Assembly (NCBI RefSeq): GCF_900086985.1
Contig: NZ_LT593974.1
Location: 3,162,001 to 3,226,000, forward strand
Source: Halomonas sp. HL-93
GTDB lineage: Bacteria; Pseudomonadota; Gammaproteobacteria; Pseudomonadales; Halomonadaceae
DNA: 64,000 nt
Direction: 5' to 3'
A program made the translations under genes and the position numbers. The notes beneath the pieces are model-generated. The model saw only the letters and a program-made list of their open reading frames with translations. It was not told the DNA's origin and did not search any database. How positions within the stretch are numbered: the stretch's first letter is position 1; the number at the start of each line of letters is the position of its first letter. Of this stretch, positions 9,594 to 18,678 are shown piece by piece.

Positions 9594-10793
9594 TTAGTCC
9601 ATCAGCAGTGCCTGTACCTGCTTCACAATATGCGCCCCGATCGGCAACGCTGACGTAGCCGCGGGTGATGGCGCGTTACCCACGTTGAGCGTGCGCCGGG
9701 TGTTAACGAATAGAAAGTCGTCCACCAGTTTACCGTCACGGGATACCGCCTGGGCCCGCACACCTGCCGGATAAGGCAGTAGATCCTCGGCAGTGAGGCT
9801 CGGGCAGTACTTGCGTACCAGTGCCAGATAGCCGCGTTTATAAAGCGAATTTTTCATTTCAATAAGCCCCGGCCGTAGATGTCTACCCAAGACTTTTAAA
9901 ATGCCCGGATGGGTCAACATCTGACCCATATCGATCAGCGACACATCCCGCTTACGATAGCCTTCACGCTTTAATGCCAGTACTGCGTTGGGCCCCACGG
10001 TCACGCTGCCGTCGATCATGCGGGTCAAATGCACGCCCAAAAATGGCATTGCCGGATCGGGTATGGGGTAGATCAGGTGGTTCACAATCTGGTTATGGTG
10101 CTTGGGCAGTTGATAATACTCGCCACGGAACGGACAAATCGTAAAGTCGGGTTTTTGCCCCAACATGCGGATCACCTTGTCCGCCATTAACCCTGAGCAC
10201 GACACCAGGTAGCGGCTGGTCAGGGTATCGCGGGTGGTGGTCACCACCACCTCTTGGCGGCGCTCCTCCAGCGCTGTCACCTCCGCCTCATAGCGGATTT
10301 CTCCACCCAGACGCTCGAAGGTTGCGGCCATGGCACGAGTCACTTCGGCGTAATCAACAATGCCGCTGGAGGGCACATGGATACCCGCCACCCCTGTAAT
10401 ATTAGGCTCTCTTTCGCGCAGTGCATCGGCGTCCAACCACTCACGCTGCAGACCGTTAGCCGCCGTACGCTCCCATAGCGCCTCCATGCGCTGCTTTTCG
10501 ACATCGTTCGTCGCCACCAGCAGCTTGCCGCAGATATTGTAGGCAATGCCGTGCTCGTCACAAAACTCACGGGTAGCGCGGTTACCCTCGAGACAAAATT
10601 TAGCCTTCAAGCTCCCCGGCGTGTAATACACCCCAGCGTGAATAACGCCGCTGTTATGACCCGTTTGGTGTTGCGCGAGGGTCTTTTCTTTCTCGAGCAC
10701 CAACAGACGTTTATCCGGGTAGCGCTGCTGAAGTTGCATCGCCGTGGACATACCCAGGATGCCACCGCCGATAATGATAAAATCCCACATCAA
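9594..10793 (-). CDS. lhgO: L-2-hydroxyglutarate oxidase/dehydrogenase
   Basis: A 399-residue FAD enzyme of the DAO superfamily. It begins with the Rossmann motif IIGGGILGMS (residues 6-15) and includes the family signature HQTGHNSGVIHAGVYYTPGS (about 40-59). It oxidises L-2-hydroxyglutarate to 2-oxoglutarate at the membrane, passing electrons to the quinone pool. It is divergent from the GntR gene, with only about 100 bp between the two start codons. Glutaryl-CoA dehydrogenase and a CoA-transferase gene lie just beyond. This supports a glutarate/lysine-degradation module controlled by that regulator. Confidence 0.92.
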   Translation of the reverse strand: MMWDFIIIGGGILGMSTAMQLQQRYPDKRLLVLEKEKTLAQHQTGHNSGVIHAGVYYTPGSLKAKFCLEGNRATREFCDEHGIAYNICGKLLVATNDVEKQRMEALWERTAANGLQREWLDADALREREPNITGVAGIHVPSSGIVDYAEVTRAMAATFERLGGEIRYEAEVTALEERRQEVVVTTTRDTLTSRYLVSCSGLMADKVIRMLGQKPDFTICPFRGEYYQLPKHHNQIVNHLIYPIPDPAMPFLGVHLTRMIDGSVTVGPNAVLALKREGYRKRDVSLIDMGQMLTHPGILKVLGRHLRPGLIEMKNSLYKRGYLALVRKYCPSLTAEDLLPYPAGVRAQAVSRDGKLVDDFLFVNTRRTLNVGNAPSPAATSALPIGAHIVKQVQALLMD

Positions 10794-10890
10794 TCTCTTC
10801 CTCTAGGCCAAATTAATAACATTTGTTGATAATAGCCGTTATTCTTTGGATACCGATATAATCCAGCCGTCACCAGGGAGCTACTACGCC

Positions 10891-11580
10891 ATGGAGCCAG
10901 ACGCGCCGCGTCAGAATCTCGCCATTCGCGCCTACCGGGAGCTTAAGCACGATATTATCCGTGGCCGCTTCGCGCCGGAACAGAAGCTGCTGATGAGCCG
11001 CCTTAAAGACTACTATGGCGTAAGCACGGGGCCGCTACGCGAAGCACTATCCCAGCTGGTGGCTGACCGTTTAGTGGTCGCCATCAGCCAGCGGGGCTAC
11101 CGTGTTGCGCCCATGTCGCTTGCCGAACTCAACGACATTTACGATGCCCGAGCCCAGCTTGAAGGGCTCATTCTGCGGCTGGCCATCGAGCGCGGCGACG
11201 ATGATTGGGAAGCCTCGGTAGTGGCAACCGCACACCGGCTAGCCAAAGTCACCGATATTAGCTCACCGGATGAGTTGCTTGACGGCTGGGACCTGCGCCA
11301 TAAGGCGTTTCATACTGCCATCGCCAGCGGCTGTAATTCGCCGCACTTGCTGCAAATGCGCGATACCTTATTCAATCAGGTAGAGCGTTACCGCCATTTG
11401 TGGCTTCAAGAAACCGTGATGTCTCCCTCAGCCCTTGAGCAAAAGCGCCAAGAGCATGCAGCGCTGGTCGACGTTATCTTAGCGCGGGACACAGATCGAG
11501 CCGCCACCTTAATGCGCGACCATTTAATGACCCCCGTCCCCATCATTACAAGGGTCTTACAGTCTCGAGGCATTAAATAA
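10891..11580 (+). CDS. GntR family (FadR/FCD) transcriptional regulator
   Basis: A 229-residue regulator: an N-terminal winged helix-turn-helix (about residues 10-75) and an all-helical FCD ligand domain with metal-ligand-type His residues. A longer frame opens at TTG 10846, but the ATG at 10891 with GGGAG ten bases upstream is the better start. It sits between lhgO and gcdH and resembles CsiR/GcdR-type repressors that respond to glutarate or 2-hydroxyglutarate, so I infer control of both flanking units. An imperfect inverted repeat AATAAC-N17-GTTATT (10815-10843) lies in the lhgO-side gap and ATACAT/GTATACAT repeats (11624-11647) upstream of gcdH. Both are only candidates for its operators. 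Confidence 0.85.
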   Translation: MEPDAPRQNLAIRAYRELKHDIIRGRFAPEQKLLMSRLKDYYGVSTGPLREALSQLVADRLVVAISQRGYRVAPMSLAELNDIYDARAQLEGLILRLAIERGDDDWEASVVATAHRLAKVTDISSPDELLDGWDLRHKAFHTAIASGCNSPHLLQMRDTLFNQVERYRHLWLQETVMSPSALEQKRQEHAALVDVILARDTDRAATLMRDHLMTPVPIITRVLQSRGIK

Positions 11581-11712
11581 ATTCTGCGTTTCAAAAAAAT
11601 GTAGATATTTTTAACGAACGGCGATACATTGTTTGCAGCGTATACATCGACTGCCACGTTATTGCCGTGGTCGCTTGCGGGCGTCTGCGGGACTGCACCA
11701 AGGAGTTCAGCC

Positions 11713-12891
11713 ATGACCCACTTCAATTGGGATGACCCGCTGCTGCTGGAACACCAGTTAAGCGACGAAGAACGCCAAATTCGCGACGCCGCCCACGACT
11801 ACTGCCAGGAAAATCTTCAACCACGGGTGCTTAGCGCCTTTCGCGAAGAGCGCTTTGATCGCGAGATCATGAGCGAAATGGGCGAGCTTGGCCTACTCGG
11901 CGCCACCGTTTCCCCCGACTACGGCGGCGCCGGCGTCAATCACGTCGCCTACGGTCTGATTGCCCGTGAAGTGGAGCGGGTCGATTCTGGCTACCGTTCC
12001 GCCATGAGCGTGCAGTCGTCACTGGTGATGTATCCCATTGAGGCTTACGGCTCCGAAGCACAAAAGCACAAATACCTGCCCAAGCTGGCCAGCGGTGAGA
12101 TGGTCGGCTGCTTTGGTTTGACCGAGCCAGATCACGGTTCTGACCCCGGCGGCATGATCACCCGCGCGGAAAAAGTCGACGGCGGCTACCGCCTGACCGG
12201 CGCCAAGATGTGGATCACCAACAGTCCAATTGCCGACATCGCCGTGGTCTGGGCCAAGTCGGCGGCGCACGATAACCAGATTAAAGGCTTCATTGTGGAG
12301 CGCGGCACCGAAGGCTTCACCACCCCGAAGATCGAAGGCAAAGTCTCGCTGCGAGCGTCGATTACCGGCGAGATCGTGCTTGAGAATGCCTTTGTTCCAG
12401 AAGACAACCTGCTTCCCAACGTCAGCGGTTTGAAAGGCCCGTTTGGCTGCCTGAACAAGGCCCGCTACGGGATTGCCTGGGGCGTGATGGGCACCGCGGA
12501 ATTCTGCTGGCACGCCGCCCGCCAATACACCCTGGACCGCAAGCAATTCGGCCGTCCGCTGGCCGCCAATCAGCTCATCCAGAAAAAACTCGCCGACATG
12601 CAAACCGAGATCACGCTTGGCCTGCAAGCCGCGCTACAGGTGGGCCGCCTGATGGATAGCGGCAACTGGTCGCCGGAAATGGTCTCTCTGATCAAGCGCA
12701 ACAACTGCGGCAAGGCATTGGATATCGCCCGCCAATCCCGCGATATGCACGGCGGCAACGGCGTTTCCGACGAGTACGGCGTTATCCGTCACATGGTGAA
12801 CCTAGAGTCGGTCAACACCTACGAAGGCACCCACGACGTGCATGCGCTGATCCTGGGGCGCGCCCAGACCGGCATTCAAGCGTTTTTCTAA
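11713..12891 (+). CDS. gcdH: Glutaryl-CoA dehydrogenase
   Basis: A 392-residue acyl-CoA dehydrogenase, close to the usual length for GcdH. It carries [14 protein letters not shown] (near 135) and [18 protein letters not shown] (near 165). The catalytic Glu lies in the C-terminal [20 protein letters not shown] block, which is characteristic of glutaryl-CoA rather than short-chain dehydrogenases. It oxidatively decarboxylates glutaryl-CoA to crotonyl-CoA, feeding electrons to ETF. The frame extends 28 codons upstream to 11629, but the ATG at 11713 has AAGGAG and fits the family. The CoA-transferase gene follows 19 bp later, so the two form an operon. Confidence 0.93.
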   Translation: MTHFNWDDPLLLEHQLSDEERQIRDAAHDYCQENLQPRVLSAFREERFDREIMSEMGELGLLGATVSPDYGGAGVNHVAYGLIAREVERVDSGYRSAMSVQSSLVMYPIEAYGSEAQKHKYLPKLASGEMVGCFGLTEPDHGSDPGGMITRAEKVDGGYRLTGAKMWITNSPIADIAVVWAKSAAHDNQIKGFIVERGTEGFTTPKIEGKVSLRASITGEIVLENAFVPEDNLLPNVSGLKGPFGCLNKARYGIAWGVMGTAEFCWHAARQYTLDRKQFGRPLAANQLIQKKLADMQTEITLGLQAALQVGRLMDSGNWSPEMVSLIKRNNCGKALDIARQSRDMHGGNGVSDEYGVIRHMVNLESVNTYEGTHDVHALILGRAQTGIQAFF

Positions 12892-12910
12892 GCGGCAAGA
12901 AGGACTCTTT

Positions 12911-14125
12911 ATGAGCACAACTCCCAAACCGCTGGCAGGCATTAAAGTACTCGATATTTCCCGGGTGCTGGCAGGCCCGTGGTGCGGGCAAATGCTCGCC
13001 GATATGGGCGCGGATGTCATCAAGGTGGAACGCCCCGGCTGCGGCGACGACACCCGCCACTGGGGACCGCCGTGGCTGTCGGGCAGTAAAGAGTCTGCCT
13101 ACTACTTGTGCGCCAACCGCGGCAAGCGCTCGGTCACGGTAGACATGGCCAAAGCCGAAGGCCAGGCCCTCATCAAACAGATGGCGGCAGACACCGACGT
13201 GGTAATCGAGAACTTCAAGGTCGGCGGCCTCAAAAAGTACGGCTTGGATTACTCAAGCCTCAAAGCCCTAAATCCCGGCCTTGTCTATTGCTCCATTACT
13301 GGCTTTGGCCAGGAAAGCCCCTACGCCCATCGCGCCGGTTACGACTTTATGATCCAAGCCATGGGCGGGATTATGAGCATTACCGGCAAGCCCGACGACG
13401 AGCCGGGTGGCGGTCCGGTCAAAAGCGGCGTGGCCTTTACCGATATTTTCACAGGCCTTTATGCCGCCAACGCCGTGCTGGCGGCACTTTATCAGCGCCG
13501 CGATACGGGTATTGGCTGCCATATTGATATGGCGCTGATGGACGTTCAGGTGGGCGTGCTCGCCAATCAGGCACTCAACTATTTAACCTCCGGCAATGTC
13601 CCGCAGCGGCTGGGCAACGCGCACCCCAACATCGTGCCTTACCAGGCGTTTGCTACCCAGGACGGCCACATGATTGTCGCCGTGGGTAACGACGACCAGT
13701 TCAAGCGCTTCTGCCAGGTGCTCTCGCTAAGCGCTTTAGCCGACGACGCACGCTTTGCCACCAACGGCGCGCGGGTGCAACACCGCGATCAACTGGTGCC
13801 GGTACTCGAAGCGGCGCTTGCCCAACGCGCTACCGATGACTGGCTAGCAGCGTTTGAAGCGGTAGGCGTTCCCAGCGGCCCCATCAACACGCTGGACCGT
13901 GTATTCGATGATGCACACGTCAAAGCGCGCGGACTAAAGCAGACATTGCCGCACATTCAGGCGGGCCAGGTCGACCTGGTCGCTAACCCGATTCGCATGA
14001 ACGGCGAATCCATCAGCGCCAGCACAGCACCGCCCTATCTCGGTGAGCACACTGACGATGTGTTGACCGGTATTGGCATTACGCCTGAACAACGTCATGC
14101 CCTACGCGATGCGGGCATTATCTGA
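12911..14125 (+). CDS. CaiB/BaiF family CoA-transferase, probable succinyl-CoA:glutarate CoA-transferase
   Basis: A 404-residue family III CoA-transferase. The N-terminus has LDISRVLAGPWCGQMLADMGADVIKVE, and the catalytic Asp is expected in the GYDFMIQAMGG block near residue 145-165. Family III enzymes move CoA between dicarboxylates or carnitine-like acids. Adjacency to glutaryl-CoA dehydrogenase in one operon makes glutarate activation from succinyl-CoA the best inference, as in mammalian SUGCT and bacterial GcdG. The gene is followed by a short GC hairpin terminator. Confidence 0.85.
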   Translation: MSTTPKPLAGIKVLDISRVLAGPWCGQMLADMGADVIKVERPGCGDDTRHWGPPWLSGSKESAYYLCANRGKRSVTVDMAKAEGQALIKQMAADTDVVIENFKVGGLKKYGLDYSSLKALNPGLVYCSITGFGQESPYAHRAGYDFMIQAMGGIMSITGKPDDEPGGGPVKSGVAFTDIFTGLYAANAVLAALYQRRDTGIGCHIDMALMDVQVGVLANQALNYLTSGNVPQRLGNAHPNIVPYQAFATQDGHMIVAVGNDDQFKRFCQVLSLSALADDARFATNGARVQHRDQLVPVLEAALAQRATDDWLAAFEAVGVPSGPINTLDRVFDDAHVKARGLKQTLPHIQAGQVDLVANPIRMNGESISASTAPPYLGEHTDDVLTGIGITPEQRHALRDAGII

Positions 14126-14164
14126 ATCCGAGCTGCTTCCACCAAATGCCTGTTGTACTGCATC

Positions 14165-14186
14165 AAGCGCCCAATCGGGCGCTTTT
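14165..14186 (+). terminator. Probable rho-independent terminator after the glutarate operon
   Basis: An 8-bp stem (14165-14172 with 14177-14184) with a 4-base loop ends in TTTT. The T run is short, so termination may be partial. It is followed by an AT-rich stretch (about 14190-14280) that probably holds the promoter of the EAL gene. Confidence 0.65.
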
Positions 14187-14344
14187 GGTCTTGATATCAT
14201 TACACACCCAAAAGCTATACAATGAATATACAGAACTCTGACAATCATTTAATATATTTATACAACCAACCTGCTACTATGTGTTTAGGTCCGTAAAGTA
14301 GCGCTTGTATCGGTATTGTCGAGCGCAGGATACTTGGAGATACA

Positions 14345-15157
14345 ATGAGTCAGTGCGCACGCGTAAATGGAACCTGCAAACGCTGCGAAGGCGAGCTTCC
14401 CTTCGAATTCACGATGGCATTCCAGCCCATTGTGGATATCTCGCTTGCCAAAATTTACGCCTATGAAGCCCTCGTGCGTGGCCCACAAGGTGAGTCTGCC
14501 TGGAGCGTGATTTCCCAGGTGACCGATGAACTGATGTATCGCTTCGACCAAGCCTGCCGGGTAAAAGCGATTGAAATGGCCAGCGCACTGGACATGCATA
14601 CGCCCCTGTCGATCAATTTCCTACCCAATGCGGTCTACGAGCCCGAAGCGTGCATCCAGGCGACTCTTGACGTCTCACGTCGGGTCGGTTGGCCAATCAA
14701 TCAGCTGATTTTTGAAATTACCGAAACCGAGCGCGTTCGTGACCGCCAGCACTTATGCAATATTATCGATGCCTACCGCTCAATGGGGTTCACCACCGCG
14801 TTGGATGACTTTGGCAATGGCTACGCCAATCTGGATCTGCTAACAGAGCTCGCCCCCGATAAAATCAAGATTGACCGCGAGCTGGTGATAGACTGCGACC
14901 ATCATCCTCGTCGTCAGGCGCTGCTGCGCTCGGTCATTCAACTGGCGACAGAACTGGACATCAAGCTGATCGCCGAAGGCGTTGAGACCCACGCAGAAGC
15001 ACTATGGCTCGCGCGTGAAGGCATTTCTTGCCAACAGGGGTTCTACTTCGCGCGACCGGCCATTAACGCTCTTGCTCAGAGCAATGGTTTAACCCAGCGC
15101 CTGAAGGCCCTCCGTGATGAGTCACAGCAGGCCAGTGGAGAAGTCCCTGATGATTAG
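14345..15157 (+). CDS. EAL domain cyclic-di-GMP phosphodiesterase
   Basis: A 270-residue single-domain EAL protein with intact catalytic signatures: YEALVRG (about residues 40-46), FEITETERV near 120, ALDDFGNGYANLD near 142-154, KIKIDREL near 164 and LIAEGVET near 200. It should hydrolyse c-di-GMP to pGpG. The N-terminus has a cysteine cluster (Cys4, Cys11, Cys14 within the first 15 residues) that might bind metal or sense redox; this is inference. No membrane segment is seen. It ends overlapping the downstream GGDEF gene by eight bases, so phosphodiesterase and cyclase are made together. Confidence 0.9.
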   Translation: MSQCARVNGTCKRCEGELPFEFTMAFQPIVDISLAKIYAYEALVRGPQGESAWSVISQVTDELMYRFDQACRVKAIEMASALDMHTPLSINFLPNAVYEPEACIQATLDVSRRVGWPINQLIFEITETERVRDRQHLCNIIDAYRSMGFTTALDDFGNGYANLDLLTELAPDKIKIDRELVIDCDHHPRRQALLRSVIQLATELDIKLIAEGVETHAEALWLAREGISCQQGFYFARPAINALAQSNGLTQRLKALRDESQQASGEVPDD

Positions 15158-16085
15158 TAACGCCGATCCATCGATTCATCAGCTCCTTGACCGCACAAAG
15201 CGCAATACTGAAAACGTCATCAAGGCGGCACCGCTAGGTATTTGCATCACCGATCCAAATGGCTATTTCGAGATGGTCAACCCTGCCTACTGCGATTTTT
15301 ACGGTTACACCGAAGAAGAATTATTGGGTCAGCCTTTCACTATGGTGTTTCCAGAAGTCCACCGCGACAAAATGCGCGCGTTGCACGACGCCTTTCTTGC
15401 GGGCAACCAGCCCCATGAACTTCGCCAGGAACTGGAAGTGCGTCGCAAAAATGGCGAGGTTCGCAATATCATTACCGAAGCTGCACGCCTTGAAGGCGCT
15501 GATGGGCAAATGCGAAAAGCCACCTTTATTGTCGATATCACCCAGCGAAAACGGCTGGAGGAACGCCTGCAGCATGCTAATCAGCGCCTGCACTACCTCG
15601 CCCACCACGACGAACTCACCGGGCTGTTGAACCGCCGGGCTGGCTTACAGCGCCTAGAGCAGGAGCTAAGCCGAAGTTCGCGCTACCGCAACCCACTGAG
15701 CGTAGCGATGTTTGATCTGGATAATTTCAAGGCGATTAACGATAGCTACGGCCACAGTGTGGGCGACGATATACTTCAAGCAGTGACGGCTAAAGTGAAC
15801 GAAATACTGCGTGAGACCGACGTTTTGATACGCTTGGGCGGCGAGGAATTTTTGGTCATCATGCCTGAAGTGGATGCCGATGACGCACAGCAGGCCATGG
15901 AGCGTGTGCGAAGTGCTGTGGCCCAGACATCGTTTACCCAACTGGCCTTGGCGGTTACGCTCTCCGCAGGAGTGGCAGGTTACGTTGAAGCCTCTACGAC
16001 CCGGTTACTTGATCATGCCGATAAAGCTATGTATCAAGCTAAGCAGTCGGGTCGCAATCGCGTAGTGGTCGCTTCATCCATGTAA
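15150..16085 (+). CDS. PAS-GGDEF diguanylate cyclase
   Basis: A 311-residue protein with a PAS domain (about 22-135, ending in the PAC-like TFIVDITQRKRLEERL), a short coiled linker, and a GGDEF domain with the active-site variant GGEEF in RLGGEEFLVIMPE (about 230-242). It should make c-di-GMP from GTP. An in-frame ATG exists at 15114, but the ATG at 15150 has GTGGAGAAG upstream and an eight-base overlap with the EAL stop, so I prefer it. No RxxD inhibitory site is obvious at the expected distance. Confidence 0.9.
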   Translation: MISNADPSIHQLLDRTKRNTENVIKAAPLGICITDPNGYFEMVNPAYCDFYGYTEEELLGQPFTMVFPEVHRDKMRALHDAFLAGNQPHELRQELEVRRKNGEVRNIITEAARLEGADGQMRKATFIVDITQRKRLEERLQHANQRLHYLAHHDELTGLLNRRAGLQRLEQELSRSSRYRNPLSVAMFDLDNFKAINDSYGHSVGDDILQAVTAKVNEILRETDVLIRLGGEEFLVIMPEVDADDAQQAMERVRSAVAQTSFTQLALAVTLSAGVAGYVEASTTRLLDHADKAMYQAKQSGRNRVVVASSM

Positions 16086-16141
16086 TCCTGCCTGTTGAGC
16101 ACTATGCTGAAGCCTACCCCCATCAACCCAGGAGTTGAGCT

Positions 16142-17416
16142 ATGAGCAATGCCGAGCTAAACGAGTTAAAAAAGAAATACGTCGCCGCCGGTGCCGCGAG
16201 CCCCGCCACCGCCTTTGCCGCACGCGCTGAAAATGCCGAGGTGTGGGACGCCGACGGCAATCGCTTTATCGATTTTGCCGGCGGCATTGGTGTACTTAAC
16301 GTCGGCCACCGCCACCCCAAAGTGGTCGCCGCGGTTAAAGCCCAGCTCGACAAAGTGATGCACACCTGCCAAACGGTGATGCCCTATGAAGGCTATGTAA
16401 AAGTCGCCGAGAAACTGAGCCACATTGTGCCGGTGCGCGGCCACGCCAAGGTGATGCTGGCCAACTCGGGCGCCGAGGCGCTTGAAAACGCTGTCAAGAT
16501 TGCCCGCGCCGCCACTGGGCGTTCAAACGTCATCTGCTTTGACGGTGGCTATCATGGCCGCACCTTCTATACCATGGCCATGAACGGCAAGGTCGCACCT
16601 TACCAAAACGACTTTGGCCCGATGCCGGGCACGGTATTCCGCGCGCCCTACCCAGTGCCGTATCACGGTGTGAGCGAAGACGAAGCCATCCGCGGTTTGA
16701 AAATGGCGCTGAAAACCGACGCCAACCCCAACGATACCGCGGCGATTATTCTAGAGCCGGTCCTTGGTGAAGGCGGTTTCTACCCAGCCCCCAAAAGCTT
16801 CCTCGAGAAAATCCGCGCCATCTGCGATGAGCACGGCATTCTGATGATCGTCGACGAAGTGCAGTCGGGCTTTGGCCGCACTGGCAAGATGTTTGCCATA
16901 GAGCACAGCGGCGTTGAGCCGGACATGATGACCATGGCCAAGAGCATGGCCGATGGCATGCCAATTTCTGCCATCGTGGGTACCGACAAGATCATGGACG
17001 CGTCTGGCCCCAACTCATTGGGCGGCACCTACACCGGCAGTCCGACCGCCTGTGCAGCCGCCCTTGCGGTGATGGAGGTATTCGAGGAAGAGAACATTCT
17101 CGAGAAAAGTCAGGCGCTAGGCGACAAATTGGCCACCCGCTTCAAGAACTGGCAAGGCAAGTTTGATTGCATCGATAACATCCGCAACATGGGGGCAATG
17201 GCCGCGTTTGAACTGGTATCCGACAAAGCCAACCATACGCCCAACCCGGAACTTGCTGCCAAGCTTTGCGGCAAAGCACGCGAAGAAGGGCTAATTCTGC
17301 TTTCCTGCGGCATGTACGGCAACACGATTCGCTTCCTGATGCCGGTCACCATCGAAGACGACGTGCTCAATGAAGGACTGGACATTATCGAGTCCTGCCT
17401 GGATTCGCTGGTGTAA
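16142..17416 (+). CDS. gabT: 4-aminobutyrate/5-aminovalerate aminotransferase (class III)
   Basis: A 424-residue PLP class III transaminase. It has the GGYHGRT motif (about 137-143), the IVDEVQSGFGRTG block with the Asp that contacts the pyridine nitrogen (about 238-250), and the PLP lysine in MAKSMADGMPISA (about 267). It transfers the omega-amino group of GABA or 5-aminovalerate to 2-oxoglutarate. The nearby glutarate genes make the 5-aminovalerate (DavT-like) role plausible, but sequence alone does not separate the two. AGGAGTTGAGCT precedes the ATG. A strong terminator follows. Confidence 0.9.
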   Translation: MSNAELNELKKKYVAAGAASPATAFAARAENAEVWDADGNRFIDFAGGIGVLNVGHRHPKVVAAVKAQLDKVMHTCQTVMPYEGYVKVAEKLSHIVPVRGHAKVMLANSGAEALENAVKIARAATGRSNVICFDGGYHGRTFYTMAMNGKVAPYQNDFGPMPGTVFRAPYPVPYHGVSEDEAIRGLKMALKTDANPNDTAAIILEPVLGEGGFYPAPKSFLEKIRAICDEHGILMIVDEVQSGFGRTGKMFAIEHSGVEPDMMTMAKSMADGMPISAIVGTDKIMDASGPNSLGGTYTGSPTACAAALAVMEVFEEENILEKSQALGDKLATRFKNWQGKFDCIDNIRNMGAMAAFELVSDKANHTPNPELAAKLCGKAREEGLILLSCGMYGNTIRFLMPVTIEDDVLNEGLDIIESCLDSLV

Positions 17417-17440
17417 TAAATCGTTAGCCAGCCACGAACC

Positions 17441-17471
17441 AAAACGCCGCCCAAATGAGGCGGCGTTTTTT
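17441..17471. terminator. Bidirectional rho-independent terminator
   Basis: An 11-bp stem (17441-17451 with 17459-17469), 7-base loop and T run to 17471. The A run on the left makes it usable from both sides: gabT on plus, the YkoF-like gene on minus. Confidence 0.9.
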
Positions 17472-17480
17472 GTGCTTTCA

Positions 17481-17729
17481 TTAACGTGGCCGGCGGTCGC
17501 CTTCCAGGTAATTCACCGAAAACACCGCTTTGCCGTGGGTCTCAAACGACCACTTCATGACATCGCTCAGCGCTGCCATTACCTCATCGAATTCGCCAAA
17601 TACCTGCGTGCTCATGCGGTTAGGGTGTACTTCCAGGCCTGTGGCTTCCAAACGTTTTACCACCTCTTTCACCGCTGGTTTGAAATCATCGGCCAGCGGG
17701 TAATAACTAAGCTGTACGGAAAGGTACAT
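17481..17729 (-). CDS. MTH1187/YkoF-like thiamine-binding family protein
   Basis: An 82-residue ferredoxin-like fold protein of the MTH1187/YkoF group. Members bind thiamine or its hydroxymethylpyrimidine moiety, or have unknown ligands. The N-terminal strand SVQLSYYPLAD, the long alpha helix and the MSTQVFGEFDEVM segment fit the family pattern. It lies 9 bp after the alpha/beta hydrolase stop on the same strand, suggesting an operon, but I see no thiamine gene or TPP riboswitch nearby. The ligand remains unknown. Confidence 0.75.
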   Translation of the reverse strand: MYLSVQLSYYPLADDFKPAVKEVVKRLEATGLEVHPNRMSTQVFGEFDEVMAALSDVMKWSFETHGKAVFSVNYLEGDRRPR

Positions 17730-17738
17730 AACGCCTCC

Positions 17739-18566
17739 TTACGCTGTCTGTGAGGTTGTGCTGCGTGGCGCCATTCGCTGCCAGGCAGCCAGAATCGCGC
17801 CCCGGGTTTCGTCGGGGTGCTCCATGGGGAACATGTGCGTGCCGGGAACGCTGCTCACCTCAACGCCGTGGCGCTTCAAGCGCTGAATGCGCGACGCCGT
17901 CAACAAATGTGACTCCTCCCCCGCCACGACCTCTAACGGCACGCCTAACCGACGCGGCAAACGGGTTAAGTGATCGGGCAAATGACGGAAAATCTCCACC
18001 TCGATCCGCGGGTCAAACGTAAGCTCAGCGCTACCGTCTGACAAGACCTTTGTTCCTGCTTCAATGTAGTCGTTGAGCGCCTCAGGGGTAAAGCGACGAA
18101 ACAACCCGCGGCGTTGCAGCGTGTTGGCCATTGCCTCTCGGCTCGGCCAAATGGTCCGCCGCCCAAGGGTTTTACCGGCAGGCGTCACTCGGTCGACAAA
18201 ACCAAAACGCTTAGCGGCCTTCATCGCCCAGGCATCACGCCCCAGCATCAGCGGCGGGTCGAGCATAATCACGCCACAGAAGCGCTCGGGCTGTTTATCG
18301 GCGGCCATGGCCATCAAGGTCCCACCCAGTGAATGCCCAACGCCCAATAGCGGCGTGTCGCTCTCGGGCAAATAGCTCAGCAGCTCATCCACCAGGTTGC
18401 CCCAGTTGTGGTTAACGGGGTAATCCGGATGGTGGCCCAGACGATCCAGCGGATGCAGATCAAAGGACTCGGCCAGTGGCGCCAGCAAGCTGCGATAGCT
18501 TAACCCTGGAAAACCATTGGCATGGGCAAACACTAAACGTGGGCGTGATGCGGTATCAGCAGACAT
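17739..18566 (-). CDS. Alpha/beta hydrolase
   Basis: A 275-residue alpha/beta-hydrolase fold protein. The nucleophile elbow is GVGHSLGGT (Ser about residue 79) and the acid is probably in the EVVAGEESHLL region. The catalytic His is in PGTHMFPMEHP near the C-terminus. The oxyanion segment HANGFPGLSYRSL at the N-terminus is typical of a small proteobacterial group of unassigned esterases. No signal peptide, so cytoplasmic. Substrate unknown. Probably co-transcribed with the small YkoF-like gene. Confidence 0.85.
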   Translation of the reverse strand: MSADTASRPRLVFAHANGFPGLSYRSLLAPLAESFDLHPLDRLGHHPDYPVNHNWGNLVDELLSYLPESDTPLLGVGHSLGGTLMAMAADKQPERFCGVIMLDPPLMLGRDAWAMKAAKRFGFVDRVTPAGKTLGRRTIWPSREAMANTLQRRGLFRRFTPEALNDYIEAGTKVLSDGSAELTFDPRIEVEIFRHLPDHLTRLPRRLGVPLEVVAGEESHLLTASRIQRLKRHGVEVSSVPGTHMFPMEHPDETRGAILAAWQRMAPRSTTSQTA

Positions 18567-18678
18567 AGCGGGGCTCGTGGTTAAGTCGATAATTCAGCGA
18601 TGACGAAGCCATCTATCATACATCTGTTTTAATGCACGCCTGAAAAAGCGTCAATCAACATCCGTCTTAACCGGCTAA

